Part shown: piece after piece, positions 11,601-27,284 of the stretch
Layout: every line of letters starts with the position of its first letter
Position numbering within the stretch: position 1 is the stretch's first letter
DNA from: Siphlonurus alternatus
Taxonomy: Eukaryota > Arthropoda > Insecta > Ephemeroptera > Siphlonuridae
Length of the DNA stretch: 64,000 nucleotides
Assembly: GCA_949825025.1 (NCBI GenBank)
Contig: OX463780.1
Span: forward strand, 18,883,480-18,947,479
Direction: 5' to 3'
Notes under the pieces: generated by a model
Databases searched by the model: none
What the model was told of the DNA's origin: nothing
The model's input: only the letters and a program-made list of their open reading frames with translations
Position numbers and translations under genes: made by a program

Positions 11601-14600
11601 TTATTAAAATATTAAAGCTATAATCGAACACCCCTAAATTTAGTAAGTAAACAAAAACAGATTGTAAAGTGTTTTAACCAATTAAAATAAATTTTAAAAT
11701 ATAATAATGTAAACATACAATTGCAATTATCGTTTATTATAACATACACATGGTGTGCCCTATCAGTGCCATCTAACGTTGGTTTAACTTTTGGAACAAA
11801 TGCAGCGTCATATAATGACTCATCCCTAAAAAAAAAGAGCCATTAAAATAGAAATGAAGTATTCTTGTATCTCACACAGATTTAAAAATAAAGTAAAAGT
11901 CAATTGAAAAAAAAAAATAGAACTTCACTTTTAGTTTAATTTATTTCTTATATTAATTTTTAAAGATAGTCTTAAAATAAATGAAGTAGAAAGTTAATAC
12001 AACTTTAAGTTGATTTAATCATAGCATAATCCAAGTATATAACTTATCAGATTATATAAGTGACATTATTGTTTTTTTCACATGAGTTGTTCTTTAGACT
12101 GCACAATCCACAGAGAGGGGTGGTATATATATTATGTTATATATTGAGTGGGAGTAGATTTAAAGCTTTAACTTTTCGTGATGTCAGTTAAAACTGGTTG
12201 CCAAGCCGTTAATGGGTGCCAATACAATAACCCACTACCGGGTTAAAACCAACATCACGATCCTGCAACTCAAAGGGTCAGACGTACCTTATATGGGGTT
12301 AACCTTTAAATAGCTACAGTAACAGGTCAAAAGAATAAAAGCTGCCAGCTTTTTAACTTTCCGACTTTACAGAAAAAAAAATAATAAATTGTGTTATTTT
12401 ATATGATAAATTCTGTTCAATATATTTATAGTATGTTCATACATTGTCATTTAAAGTATTTCATATTATATGGTATTATTATATGAGGGGTTTTACGGTG
12501 AATTATTTTATTAATACTATTTTTATCTTTTATTACAGCTTTAATGCTTCTATCTTAATCATTTACAAGGAACTTAAATAAGTAAATAAGTCAAACTAAA
12601 TCAATAAAAGCTTGAACCAATTTATTAATTAACAAAAAAATAACACAAACTTCCAGTGCTGCTTTAAAAAAATTGTATAATTAAAAGAAAAAAATCTGAA
12701 TACTCGCTTAATTTATATAATGAATAGAAATATTTACTTTAATATAATATATATCTATGATGTCATCACTATTTATGGTGAATTTTACTGTAGTTTGTAT
12801 TGGCTGTATGTATACTTACGTGCAGTATGATAGAAAAGTTCGTGAGTGAAAAGAGAGAGAAAAAAAATCACGAACGATTTCATTTCCATATCCGCCGCCA
12901 CCAAAGAAAGAAAGTAAAGAAAAAAATAGGAAAGAGATCTATGAGTTTTATTCAAGTTGAAAATGGATGTACGTTTTTTCATTCGCCCTCTTTCAAGTTT
13001 TATTTTATTTTATTTTTTTTTTTTTCGTTGAGAATGTGTTACATTGATGTCAAATATATTCATATTGATAATTTAAGTGTAAATGTTATCAACACATAAC
13101 AATGTAATTTAGATTATTGAATGGAATTCAAATCCGCATTCAATAAGCTTGACTTGTTTCTATTTTTATTCTTTTCGTGCATGCAGATGATGATGCTATA
13201 TGATGTCTATTTCTCATTTAAAATACACATTTTTATTTATGTACCATGCAACATGATGATACTTTGTTGAGGATGTGAGTTTATAATTTTATTATATATC
13301 TTAAATTGAATACAGTATTTAATTTTAAATATAACTGAATTGACAGTCAAAATAACTTTATTTTGGAAGTAGAAAATTTTATTTTTTTTTCTATTTTTTT
13401 TTATAAATTTTAAAATTCTTTTTTACAGAATCCACTGTACAAAAATAGTTTAAAATGTGACGTCACAAAAAGATAAGAATGCTGTGTAAAAATGGCAATC
13501 ATGGCGTCATACATAAAATAGTAAGAATTAAAAAATAACTATTCATTTAATAGATTAAAAATTATCTCACGCCCCCTTTTTATATTCATACTATTTTAGA
13601 TATAATGGGACTAATAAGTAAATACACGCTTGTTACTGGATTACTAATTTAAGTCCCCGAAGATAAGTACATCCCAGTTTGACAATTACTACTTCGAATT
13701 CTGCATTATTTTGAATCACTGTCTGTAACTCAGTGATGTTTTCCATGTTGTTCAGATTGCAGCTTACAAACTTTATTTGTAAAATAAAATCTTTTAATAT
13801 CCCTTTAGTTGTTGAGCAAGCTTTAAATATTTAATTCTTGTTTCTGTTTTGTATTTCAAATAGCTAAAAATATAATCTGATAAAACAACATTTTTTTATA
13901 TATAAAATGTGAAATTACTAAAATAAATTTTTATGTTACAGCTTATCTTAATGATATAAATAGTTTTATTTTAGGGAAATTAAAGAAAATTATATTGATA
14001 AAATCTAACACATTCACAATGAAAAATTAACATTCGTTTTATGTGTATACTGTATTAAAAAAAATGTACTGAATAGAACTAATTATGATAAAAACAGCAT
14101 TATAGACAGAATATAGCTTAGTAGGTTGGGTGTAAGATGAATTATGAGGGTGAATATTATTAATAATTTGTTGATGACCTGTCATATATTGCTATATACT
14201 CTAATGTTCAACATGCAACTCCCCTATATAATAATAATAATAATTCCAAGGGAGAAAAACAAAACAGGGTATACACACAATAATATGCTGACACGCTACT
14301 CAAACATTGCCATACAGAAAACACTATAAGCTTCCCAGAAGTTGCATGTATGCAGTGTAGATAACATATAGTAAAAGTCATCATAAACGGATATAAAATT
14401 TTTAATTATATCTCATAACATTGTTTAAAAAACGTACTTGAACATTCATTTTTGCTATATAAAATAAATTTATAGAGTGATTCATTTTAAAGTACTCTGA
14501 CAAAGTGTTATAAAATAATAGAAGAGATTTTTATGACGTCATCATAAATTTTTATGACGTTTATTATAAAGTTAGGTCACACTTCGAACGCGTTAAAATA

Positions 14601-16069
14601 TAGCACATGCGCAGAACGTGTCAAATTGTGTTATTGTAAACTTTCATGATTTTTTTTTCTTCTTTTTCATCTACCCTATTACATCGATTTACACACCCAA
14701 GAACTATATTATTATTTTTAACAAAATATTTTTTACCCTATGTATAATTTATAACATAATTTCTACTGCAGTTGTTTTATTGAAGAAAAATTTTGTACGT
14801 TGACACAATTTTAAAGAAAATTAAATGTAATTTCTAAAATTATGAATTCTTACAACCTATTTCTTTACATCATTTAACACCAACGAATAAAAAAAGTTTT
14901 TTTAAGTTGCATTTTAAATACAATGTTTTTTTTTTTTTTTTATAAATGTAAAATTATAATTTGAATAGAATTAATTATACATTGTAAAATAAAAAGCTTT
15001 TGCATATTTACTTCTTTAATTAAATATATAGTATTACTCCCACTGCATTTTTTTTTTCTTTTTGTTTTTGAAAAATTATTATTTACTAAAGTAATAAGCA
15101 GCAGGTTTACCATAAAAAGCAAGCTAATCTAAAATATAATTTATGTGTTTGTTTTGTGAGTGCAAACTCATGTTCTGTAAAATTTCATTGGGGTTACTTT
15201 AACGTACGTATTATAGTGATGTTAATAATATTCAATATTCATCATTTTTATAAATACAACAACAGTTCAGTAAGGCGTTGTGTACATTTGAATTGTAAAG
15301 ATCTAACACATGCATTATCATAATTATATATCATAATTATATAATATGTTAATATATTATAATGGGTTATAATGAATTGACAATATTGTATTTGAATAAA
15401 GTAAAAATTCACACTGAAATAAGAAAAAATAATATAAACAATTTTCGGATATTTTTATTGAAAAACGACGCACGGAAATTTATATTATAGCTAATACTGA
15501 CTCTTTTGAAAAGTTCGAAAATAAATGGCAACAAACTTTTCACTCTGAGCTTCTTCCGGGGTGGACCTATTTTGTTTTTGGAAATAATCAACTTACTAAC
15601 CGGAAGTATATAGCATGGTACGTATTTCCTAATTCAAATCTAAAATTAATTTTTAAATATTTATTAACTTCCTGCCAATTTGTATCAAATTTCTTTGATT
15701 ACAACAAAATTAATGTCAACAATAAAGCAAAAATCCCCTGCTTAAGGGAGAAAAATATTAAATATTTCGTTACCATAGAAAATATTATGACCAATGGTAA
15801 TATTTTTTCTCTTCTATATAAGATGTACACAAATGTTATAATAATATTTAACGTAAATTATAATTAAAATAATATTATTCATCATCATTATTATTTTTTT
15901 ATTTCAAAATATTGATTTAATTCATTATTTTTTAATACTGTAATCATCTATAGCTCATTTAATATTTTATAGCTTACGGGAGTTTGAATTTTATAAAATG
16001 ATTCTATGTGTCTCCACCCAGTATAGAATATATAGACAGGCTGTCTGAACGAACTATATACATAATGAA
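11601..16069. other. A+T-rich gene-free stretch, about 4.5 kb
   Basis: No gene is seen. Minor features are a small imperfect palindrome at 12177-12259 (listed separately) and the exact octamer TGACGTCA at 13458-13465 and 14534-14541. The overlapping frames at 12785-13099 on both strands are low-complexity and treated as chance. Confidence 0.55.
12177..12259. repeat. short imperfect palindrome, possibly a decayed MITE
   Basis: CGTGATGT at 12177-12184 and ACATCACG at 12252-12259 are exact inverses. Internal ACTGGTT and AACC...GGGTT segments continue the symmetry imperfectly. The enclosed sequence is less A+T-rich than its flanks. No target duplication was found, so it may be coincidental. Confidence 0.25.
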
Positions 16070-16302
16070 GCTCTTGATAATTATTCATGACTGCTAGCTG
16101 CTGCCTGGTACCATTGTGCTGGGCTTGCTGGAATACTAAATTGCAATCAGTTAGCCAGAGGTGTCAACTCTACTACTGTGAGATGAGAGTGAAAGAGAGA
16201 GACAGAGAGAGAGAGAGCAGCGACCCCAAATCACTTTCTGTCTTGCCTTTGATTCAATTTCTACCACCGTGGTGGTTTCAAAAGCGTGCTCAGCTTCACT
16301 AA
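16070..16302 (+). other. less A+T-rich patch with short GA tract
   Basis: An ATG at 16087 opens a 71-codon frame that reads through a GA tract as KERDRERES and ends at 16302. TCAGTT near 16148 would fit an initiator, but there is no partner element. The patch may be unique host sequence or an old repeat. I see no domain, signal peptide or consensus splice donor. Confidence 0.3.
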
Positions 16303-19074
16303 CGTTATCTTATACAAAAACCTTTACTCATCTCATCTTTCTTGCATGAAAATTCTTAAAGTAAATATATTTTAATTTCATTTAAATTATATGCTTCTTG
16401 AAGCACAAAAATTAATTAATAATTTTTTTTAATTAATTAACATTATCATTGTCCTTTAAGTTACTTGTACTATAAAGGTGAGCATTTCAAGAAGTTTTGC
16501 TTACTTCACGCTCGTGCGGCTTGCTACTGAACATTATAATTGACATTAAACTTTATTAACAGTAATGATATAATTAATTAATATTATATATATTCTCACA
16601 CCTTAATATAAAAAGAGACTCACGTGTTAAAAAAACAACTCAGTAATGACATATAATTCTCAAATTTATTCACACCGAATATATATTTTTAACGTGAATC
16701 AAACACTAATTGGTCAAGTATAATAAATTTGTTTGTTGAGTTTATAACATGATAGAAAGCTCTTCTCTATATCTCTCTCACACACACAAACACACTTTTT
16801 TAAATAAAAAAACTATACACACTAAACTTATACATACATTTAGTTAAAAACCTGAAAGTGACTCACACAAAATAAGAGTGACCTCTGACCTTATATAATC
16901 TCAGACAGTCTGATGTATAAATCTTATCCAGTATAAGATGGGAATGCGGTACAAAATGCCGCCGCCGCCGCACCGACGTACGTTATATTGGCATCGTGGG
17001 TTCAAATAAGTACATGAATGTGCACGGATTCCACCTAAATAATGACGTCATATAACGCTACACTTTGTGAACATTGCAAACATTTCATATACAAAGTAAT
17101 CTCTATTATATACTATGTGCTGTATTTGAGTATATTTATCTGATATACATTGGAAATTTATCTAAAAAGCTGAAACTGCAATACATAAAAAATATATAAA
17201 AAAAAATCGCAAATATTATGCATTCTAAGATACTTCATAGATGTGTATATAATATGGATTTTACTTTCAATAAATTTCTTGTACAAGTATAAAAAAAAAT
17301 CTGTGTATAAAACCATTACTACAGAAAATCCATTGCCCGTCGGTGAACGATCTTTTAAGTCAAGGCAATTTCCCGGTGGAACAGTAAACTTGTGCAAACC
17401 AAAGTCATAGATAATATATCTTATTATGAAGAGCAAGAACTCGGAAGAAAAATTGCAGCTTTTAATATAAGTTCTTCTTGCGTCTCTAAGGATTGTAAAA
17501 ACACGTTGAAATATAAAAGTTATGTTTATTTTGAGGTATACAAGAAATTATTTTTGTTACGTTGAATATTCCTGAGTTTGTGCGTTTTTACCGTGTCCAC
17601 CATCGAAATAATGAAGACGCTGGACAATTTTAGACGATGACGGTGCACTTCACGTCACATTTATTAGTTGCAATTTCAATGTCCCCTCATTTTTTAGTAC
17701 TGGAATTACTTTTAAATGTTATATAATTAGGGCAATTGCATTGTCAACTATGTGTTGTTAAAAATGTAACTATCTGTTCAACTTATCATCATGTTAGAAT
17801 TTTTTGTTAAAAAAGTGATTTGAAAATTTAGATTAGTAGTAATTTTGAAGTACAATAATATCGCAGAGAAAAAATACGAATTTGTTCTATAAAATTCTTA
17901 CATAATATAATTAGAATTGTTGAATTAATGATATCACATATACAATCTAAATTATATTCGAAACCATGCATAGTCATATTATATATAGACATTAAATTAT
18001 CCCCAATAATTTTTAAAATTAAAAGATAGTACACAATATTTTTGATTAAAATTATCTTTTTATTGTGTTCATGTTAAAGTGAACTTGCTCATATAAAAAG
18101 CACATGTATGCTCATACTTTAAAATAACACGAGGTTGGTATCTTCCAACCCTTTTGTGAGTCTCGCATACTTGCATGCAAGCTCATAACATAGTAGTAAT
18201 GTTATCTGAGAATCATCTGTAAACTTTAAAAATACGTGCATACCAAATCTCTGTGTATAATTTTACCCACTCCTACTAAAGTATGTTTATCAAAAGACTC
18301 TCACAAGGGACATTATATTTCACCCCTAAAGAAAATTCAATAACGAGTCTTGTGTCTCTTTTTCTTGGTTTTCCACACTCATCTCACCCCCTCTATCCTA
18401 CCATATCGTTAATCTCTACTCTCCATTCTCACCCTGACACATTTGTGAAATACAATTACACCCTCCTGTCCTTCCCGCACCCTTCTGCTTTTGTTGTAAC
18501 ACCCACCTTGTTACATGTTCTTCTTTTCTTTGCCTTGACGTTGTGCTAAAAAGTCAAACTATTTACTAAAACATCTAAAATTGATTTATTTATTTAACAC
18601 TTCACATATTATATATTTTATATAATATATCAATATTACCTTTCAATAGAAAATAATTATATAATTAATATGAAATTGAGGTTATAATGCTATGAAGTTC
18701 ATTTTCTAAACAATTAAAATTAATAATTAAAAGTTATTGTTGTCAACCTTTTTCATAATTCATAATTTTTTATTACCTTTCGATTGCTTGTATAATACAG
18801 TACAACAATATAAGCACGTCAATAATGTTTATCAATCACATTATTGAGATATATCAATACCTAATAAAATTTAAAAATACAAAACAAAAAGATACATACA
18901 TAAATAGAAGTTCCTTGTTTGCATCAATTGACTTTATATATAAGGGGAGATTTATATACTGATGAACAAAAGTATTTTATAAAATAAACTTTGAGAATGA
19001 AGATTAGTAGAGCATATTTTTTTGATATCTTGAATGTATAAATCCAAGATAAACACTTTATACAACAACTCAAA
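16303..19074. other. A+T-rich gene-free stretch
   Basis: Small points only: a (GCC)4-like block at 16960-16972 and TGACGTCA at 17043-17050. An 88-codon pyrimidine-rich frame at 18283-18549 reads Ser/Leu/Pro/His and looks like CT-biased sequence, not protein. Confidence 0.5.
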
Positions 19075-19227
19075 TTAGAAAAAAATGTTCTGTTGTATTT
19101 GTACTTGAGTAAACAGCTGTTCATACAATAGATTAAAGTACACAGCGGCCGTCGAGGAGTAGTCGGTAACAAAAAAAAGTGCCATAATAAGAATCAAGAA
19201 GACACAAAGTATCAGTACACTTTGCAT
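19075..19227 (-). CDS. possible first-exon reading frame with signal peptide
   Basis: On the minus strand an ATG at 19227 opens with MQSVLILCVFLILIMALFFV, followed by a polar stretch TDYSSTAA. This is a plausible secretion signal with a cleavable end. The Asp-Tyr-Ser-Ser-Thr-Ala-Ala codons are G+C-rich (ACTCCTCGACGGCCGCT), unusual for chance frames here. The frame then continues in A+T-rich codons to a stop at 19075-19077. A spliced transcript could leave near the GTGTAC after GCCGCT or at CAAGTACAA further on, but both are poor donors. Hydrophobic frames are common by chance in A+T-rich DNA, so confidence is low. Confidence 0.2.
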   Translation of the reverse strand: MQSVLILCVFLILIMALFFVTDYSSTAAVYFNLLYEQLFTQVQIQQNIFF

Positions 19228-20892
19228 GATAACAAACAATTGAAGAACGTTTTTGTTTTGTTTGCTCAACACTTCTCAATAAAAAGGGAAAAAAAAGTGA
19301 ACAGTTTTTTTTTATTCCTTCAACGTTAGTTTTAAAAGTTTTTAGGGTCAGTTTCAGAGCACTTTGTGTTGTTTGAACCGATCTTGAACATTTGGTGTTC
19401 GTTTTTTAGTAAATGGAACAAAAACATTTCTAAAAAAGTGGCAACAAGCTCTTATATACATTTAGGGGTGACATCGTAACATTTACTTAGGGTGTCAAGT
19501 CAAGCTTGCACAGCCCTCTTATCGCAACAGTCAATAGTCATAGTGATGTGCAGCTTTTATACACTTGTGTCGGTGTCAAAACAAAAGAACATTTATTGTT
19601 TTTTACACTGAGAAAAAAATTATATTAAATTATCAGTGATAAGACTTTATATAAAAAAAACAATAATATATTTAAGTGTAACAATATCATATAATGAAAA
19701 ACAACCATATATTTTTACTTCTTTTTAGCTTTGGCCTACTGTTTCTCCGTATAATTAAATATTATTAAAATTATTTTAGGACAAATTATGGCTGTAAATA
19801 ATAAACGGTAGCCTAAATATAGATATTTAGATGTAATATAATTTTATATATATTATATAGTAATATATTTAACCATCCATATTAATCACTTTAATGTTTA
19901 ATGTCATATTACATAAGATATCATAACATAAAACTATGATTATATTTTTTATTAATTAATTTGTACTTTATTATCTAGAGTCTGAAAATGGAGAAATTAA
20001 AAATACTTGTAGGAGATATAAAACAACTTACAACAATTTTTCTCGGAACTTTTTTTAGTACTATACACAGTAATTATCAAACATGTACAATAAATTTAAG
20101 ACAATTTTAACAGTTTAGAGCTGTTATAAATTTTAGTTTTTGACATTACCACGATCAGTAAATGTTATACTTTGTCTCATCGCTTAATGGAAGTGAAAGA
20201 AATTTATGACCTTCACTGCAACATATTTATGGTCAATACAACACAGTTTAGTAGTACAGTTTAAAATACAACTCCCAATATAATAACATGAAGCTGGAGG
20301 CTAGTTTTTGCATTACCATAAAAATAAAACTGGCTACCCGCATGAATGTGATAAGAATGTAATAATATTTTATTGTTGGCATAAATTTTAAAAAACTTTT
20401 TTTATTATTATTTATTTATAGTATGTTTTTAAATGAAGTTTTATAGTTCAGGTTAGATAAATTTTATACTAAATTAATTTCTTTATTTATAAATATTTTT
20501 TTTTAATGCTTACATGTTTTATTATATTGTAGCAATACATGCAATTCTAATTAAAGTGAATAAATTACGCTTGTGATAATTTTAAGAAAAAACATAATTA
20601 GAATAAAATTGAAGCAATTATAATCTTATTGACTCATACCAATATTAACCATGGCAGTTGACATAAAAAAATTTTACTACATTTTATTTTTATATTTAAT
20701 AAATTACATATATATTTCAACCATATAATTTTCATACAATTTTCAATCCAGAAAATATATTATATAGACTACACAGTATGTAGGAATTTAATATGACAAA
20801 TAAGGTCTAAATACACAATCAGAAAAAAAATCAATTATTATTGATGAATTATTTGTAGACAGGATCATTAATAATAATCGATTATTTCTGAT
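19228..20892. other. A+T-rich gene-free stretch
   Basis: ACACTGAGAAA occurs at about 19605 and an inverted CTCCGTATA near 19744, resembling the pair near 7870 and 8453. Otherwise nothing is recognised. Confidence 0.55.
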
Positions 20893-20900
20893 CTTGCATG

Positions 20901-21064
20901 CAGGCGCGGATTCAGGGGGGAGCTGGGGGGCTGCAGCCCCCCCCCCCCTCAAATTTTTTTGATTTAACATGAGCAATATAGGCGTTTTCCCCACTTCAAT
21001 TTTTTTTTAACATTCGCCTTATGGAGGCAGCATCCTCCGAAATTTTTTTCTGGATCCGCGCCTG
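20901..21064. mobile_element. hAT-type MITE, 164 bp
   Basis: The ends are CAGGCGCGGATTCAG and, on the opposite strand, CAGGCGCGGATCCAG, nearly identical terminal inverted repeats. The 8-bp flanks are CTTGCATG (20893-20900) and CGTGCATG (21065-21072), a target duplication with one mismatch. Eight-bp duplications and ends starting CAG are hallmarks of the hAT superfamily. The interior holds G and C homopolymer runs and a poly-T-rich segment, with no coding capacity. The element at 26605-26776 has the same ends. Confidence 0.85.
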
Positions 21065-21336
21065 CGTGCATGTATTTACGAACTAAACTATTGTATAAAA
21101 AATCTAACTTCAACCAGTTATACGTTTACAAATTTCCCTGAATTTAATAATTTTTTCTCATGCAGATTTTAAATGAAGCGTAAGCAGATTTATTGTATCC
21201 TCATCAATTTTTAGCAAAACCGCATACTTTAACTTTACCTTGTGACGTCTATTGGTAAACCATAACAATTGAATTTATAAGAACAGCTGTTTTCAAGAAT
21301 AGACTGCTTAATTAAAAGTATTCGTAAAATGGTTTA

Positions 21337-21655
21337 ATGGAGTGTTGTCCTCAATTTTTTTTATTGCAGAAATGGATAGAGCGTGCAAAGTTATGTTACC
21401 CTGATTTTTTTCAGATTTTTTAGAGCCCGGGAAGTATTTTTAAAAAATTATTGAAAGTCCTTTTTGTGACGTCACGCGGCGGCAAGTCCTATCTTTTTCT
21501 TAAGGAGCGGCGTCTCGTGACGTCACAAAAATAACTTTCAATAATTTTTTAAAAATAGTTCCCGGGTTCTAAAAAATCTGAAAAAAATCAGGGTAGCATA
21601 ACTTTGCACCCTTTATCCATTTCTGCAATAAAAAAAATTGAGGACAATACTCCAT
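21337..21655. mobile_element. 319-bp fold-back MITE with long near-identical arms
   Basis: Two arms of about 150 bp are inverted repeats with only scattered mismatches. They run from ATGGAGTGTTGTCCTCAA on the left to its inverse ending at 21655. Both arms share TTATTGCAGAAATGGATA, CCCTGATTTTTTTCAGA, GCAAAGTTATG and an inner TGACGTCAC. The spacer between the TGACGTCA sites is about 45 nt and unusually G+C-rich. TA flanks both ends (21335-21336 and 21656-21657), consistent with a TA target duplication as in Tc1/mariner-like MITEs. Transcribed RNA would form one long hairpin. There is no coding capacity. Confidence 0.88.
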
Positions 21656-21657
21656 TA

Positions 21658-23874
21658 TAACTGCATCAGGGTGAGCCTAGCGCTAAGCAAGATCTTCAGG
21701 AGTATTGAGGATTAACAAATGACAATCATTATTCATCACCTATGACGTAATCACAAACAAAACGTAACTGTGACGTCACATACTATTATAATGGATAAAG
21801 AATCCATTGATAATTTGAATTATTACTAATCAAGTCCACCATTGATTATTATAAATAATGTAAAACTTTTAGAGTGCCTCAATACACATACGTTATATAA
21901 TATAAAACACTTTACTAGTTTAAAAAATAAATAAATAAAATAGTAATAAATAATTTTTTTATCAATTTGTCAAATTTAATTTTAATTAATTAAATTTTTT
22001 AAAATACACGTTTCTTAGATTATAAAGTTATAAATTTATATGAACTTATTAAAGTAATAAATTAATTAATAGATTGAAATTATAATAGAGAGAGAAAGGA
22101 AGATAATAATATTCTCCTCTCTTACTTGAAAGGAAGCTATAGGCGGGCTTCCTTATATATACGACTGCTGCATGGCTTCTGGTGTATAATAGAGCACACA
22201 TAAGCTAATAATGGAGCACGAAGAGACTACTTCATTAATGTTTAAAGCTACTTCATATTATTGTTATAATCAAGTATTTCGTTTTGAGAGGATAATTGGG
22301 AGTAAATGCACACAGCGTTTTACAAACTCTCTCTGTTCTCATCTTTATGATGATGAACCTTGGAGGCATATATTATTATTATTACTATAATAATAATGAT
22401 AATAATAATAATAATTTTACGTCAAGAATATGAGTAACCAAATATACTGGTTTCCGTTCATGATATAATACAGCAGAATAGGAAGCCTCGAGGCTTGATA
22501 TTCACACAGCGTTTGTCTTATGACTATATATACTGTATATACCACTACATTAGATTGAAGGCTTGAACTAAAGTTAGGCAACAGACGAATCTATGTCTGT
22601 ATCTTTCATGGTTTTGTGGCGGCTTACTCAGATGATATAATATAATGAAACTCTTACTACTTCTAAACGTGATAATTTGTAAAAACAGGTACTACAGATA
22701 TAATATTGTATTCAGTGTACACTCATTTGCACAAAAACTGCTCTGATTTTCAAGTAGCAATTATTCCTTTCAATCTGATTGTATTTAATAGAATTGTACT
22801 ATACAAAGTATTATATCGAGAGAAGAAAATATTATAATAAACTAAATCTACACATATAAAGAATATAATATTTAAATTTTGTAGTAATCCCAACTCATGC
22901 AAGGGTATTTTGTATATACATAATTAGACCATGACATGGATAAGAATACTTACGTATGAAGTAAATATAAAATATTAGAGAAAAATTGTAAAAAAAAGTG
23001 AAGCTGACTTTAAGCTATATATATAAAAGATATGTTAAGATTGCAGATAAATATAAAATTAAAAAATAAATATTAAATTTCATACATTTTTTTTATATTA
23101 AAATCTGGATGCTTTTATTTTAATCTTCAAATTGATTTATTGCTCACTATCTGAATATAATTATACTTAGTTGCTATAGATTTACATGGGTTTAGAGGAG
23201 AGGTATAGGTTGGTTTGTATTACCACTTAGATTACATGAATATGGTGGAGATAATATAAATCGTGAAAACGTTACTTTAAGTCGAAGAAACCCTTTTTCC
23301 TTTTCGTCTTTTCACCAAAGCCAAATAATCAGATGAGACAAAAGACTTTACTTTTCTCTCAGATTGTGACGTAATTAATTCTCTTCTTCCCTCTTCTCGC
23401 TTTCACTCTAATCTAAAATGTTTCAAAAAAGAAGGGGGAAGTAAAAAAAAAAAAAAATGAAGTGAGATAGAATGATTTGTGAGTAAATTATGAAAATTAA
23501 ATATATATATATGTTTTAAAATAGGAAACATTTTTCAATTACAAAATGTACGTGAATGGCATTTTTTATTAAAAAAAAATCAACTATATATTGAAAAATA
23601 TTAAAAGTGAAAAAATTGAACAGAATGAATATGTATAATATTAAAATTGAAATTATACATATATAAAAAAAAGTGTAATTTATGTCAATTACTAAAGTGA
23701 CAAGATTAATTTTTTCCTACCACATAAGCTTTTTTTTTTTAATTTAATATTAAAAAGAATTGATTGATTGTGTCAAGCTGTGAATTTTTTTATCAATGTA
23801 TTTCGTTGACGTATTACAGCCATCAAATTACATAACAATCGATTTTATACATAGCAACTGTAGTTATGAGAAAG
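21658..23874. other. A+T-rich gene-free stretch
   Basis: Contains TGACGTCA at 21771-21778 and a short (TAA)n/(ATT)n inverted trinucleotide tract at 22370-22414. No gene is recognised. Confidence 0.55.
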
Positions 23875-23904
23875 GAGAGAGAGAGAGAGAGGGAGAGGGA
23901 GAGA

Positions 23905-23963
<59 letters not shown>
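23875..23963. repeat. (GA)n microsatellite, imperfect 5' half
   Basis: About 89 bp, interrupted by GGGA units on the left and a pure GA run on the right. The 62-codon frame across it is Glu/Arg repeat translation. Confidence 0.95.
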
Positions 23964-26596
<2,633 letters not shown>

Positions 26597-26604
26597 AATA
26601 ATGA

Positions 26605-26776
26605 CAGGCGCGGATCCAAGGGGGGGGCGATGGGGGCGATCGCCCCCCCCCAAAAGGCCCCAAAATACATTGAAGGTATTACCACCCCCCACCCATCGCC
26701 CTCCTCCCACCCCAAAATTTAACATTGCGGGATAGGGCACCGCCCCCCCAAAAGCCGCGGGCTGGATCCGCCCCTG
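26605..26776. mobile_element. hAT-type MITE, 172 bp, perfect 8-bp target duplication
   Basis: The element starts CAGGCGCGGATCCAAGG and its opposite-strand end starts CAGGGGCGGATCCAGCC. It is flanked by AATAATGA on both sides (26597-26604 and 26777-26784), a perfect 8-bp target duplication that defines the insertion and supports hAT mobilisation. The interior is dominated by G and C runs that form a second, inner inverted pair (GGGGGCGAT and ATCGCCCCC). It shares ends with the copy at 20901-21064. The 89-codon minus-strand frame across it (rich in Gly/Pro) is incidental. Confidence 0.92.
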
Positions 26777-26784
26777 AATAATGA

Positions 26785-27284
26785 TAACCATGTATCGAAG
26801 ATTGATAAGTTTATTATTCTTTCAAATTTTGCTACTATATTTACAAAGGTCATTAATTATGTAACATATTCCTTCTTCCATCATATAATATATGGATCAT
26901 TTACAAAGAAAACAATATAACATTTTTATAAAGCTAAAAGCAAAGAAAAAAAAAGTACACAATCATCATATACGCTGCTAAGCAACGTGTAATACATAAA
27001 ATAAAAATATTTGAAAACAGTCTGTCAATATTGTCTCTAAAAGGTCAATCCTAGATGTCACGTATAGCCGAGCTCTCATATTTTATTCCGTTATAATAGT
27101 ATTGATCAAATATTCACAGCAAGTTTTTTGTCAAAGGACTTACTTCAATGGGAGTTTAGAAAAAATTGTTTCCAATTTGGAAAAAGTTAAATAAATTGAA
27201 CTATGAATCTTCTTGGATTGCAAATATTAAGACTCATTCAGCATTTTATGGAATTTTTAGATTTTATATATAATGGATTATACA
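26785..27284. other. A+T-rich gene-free stretch
   Basis: Nothing recognisable between the hAT-type MITE and the next fold-back element. Confidence 0.55.

Noticed and set aside
16087..16302. 71-codon ATG frame with mixed N-terminus
   Set aside because: It reads through a GA tract and has no domain, signal peptide or consensus splice donor; kept only as an unassigned patch.
18283..18549. 88-codon plus-strand frame
   Set aside because: Pyrimidine-biased stretch giving Ser/Leu/Pro/His; no start context, domain or splice site supports it.
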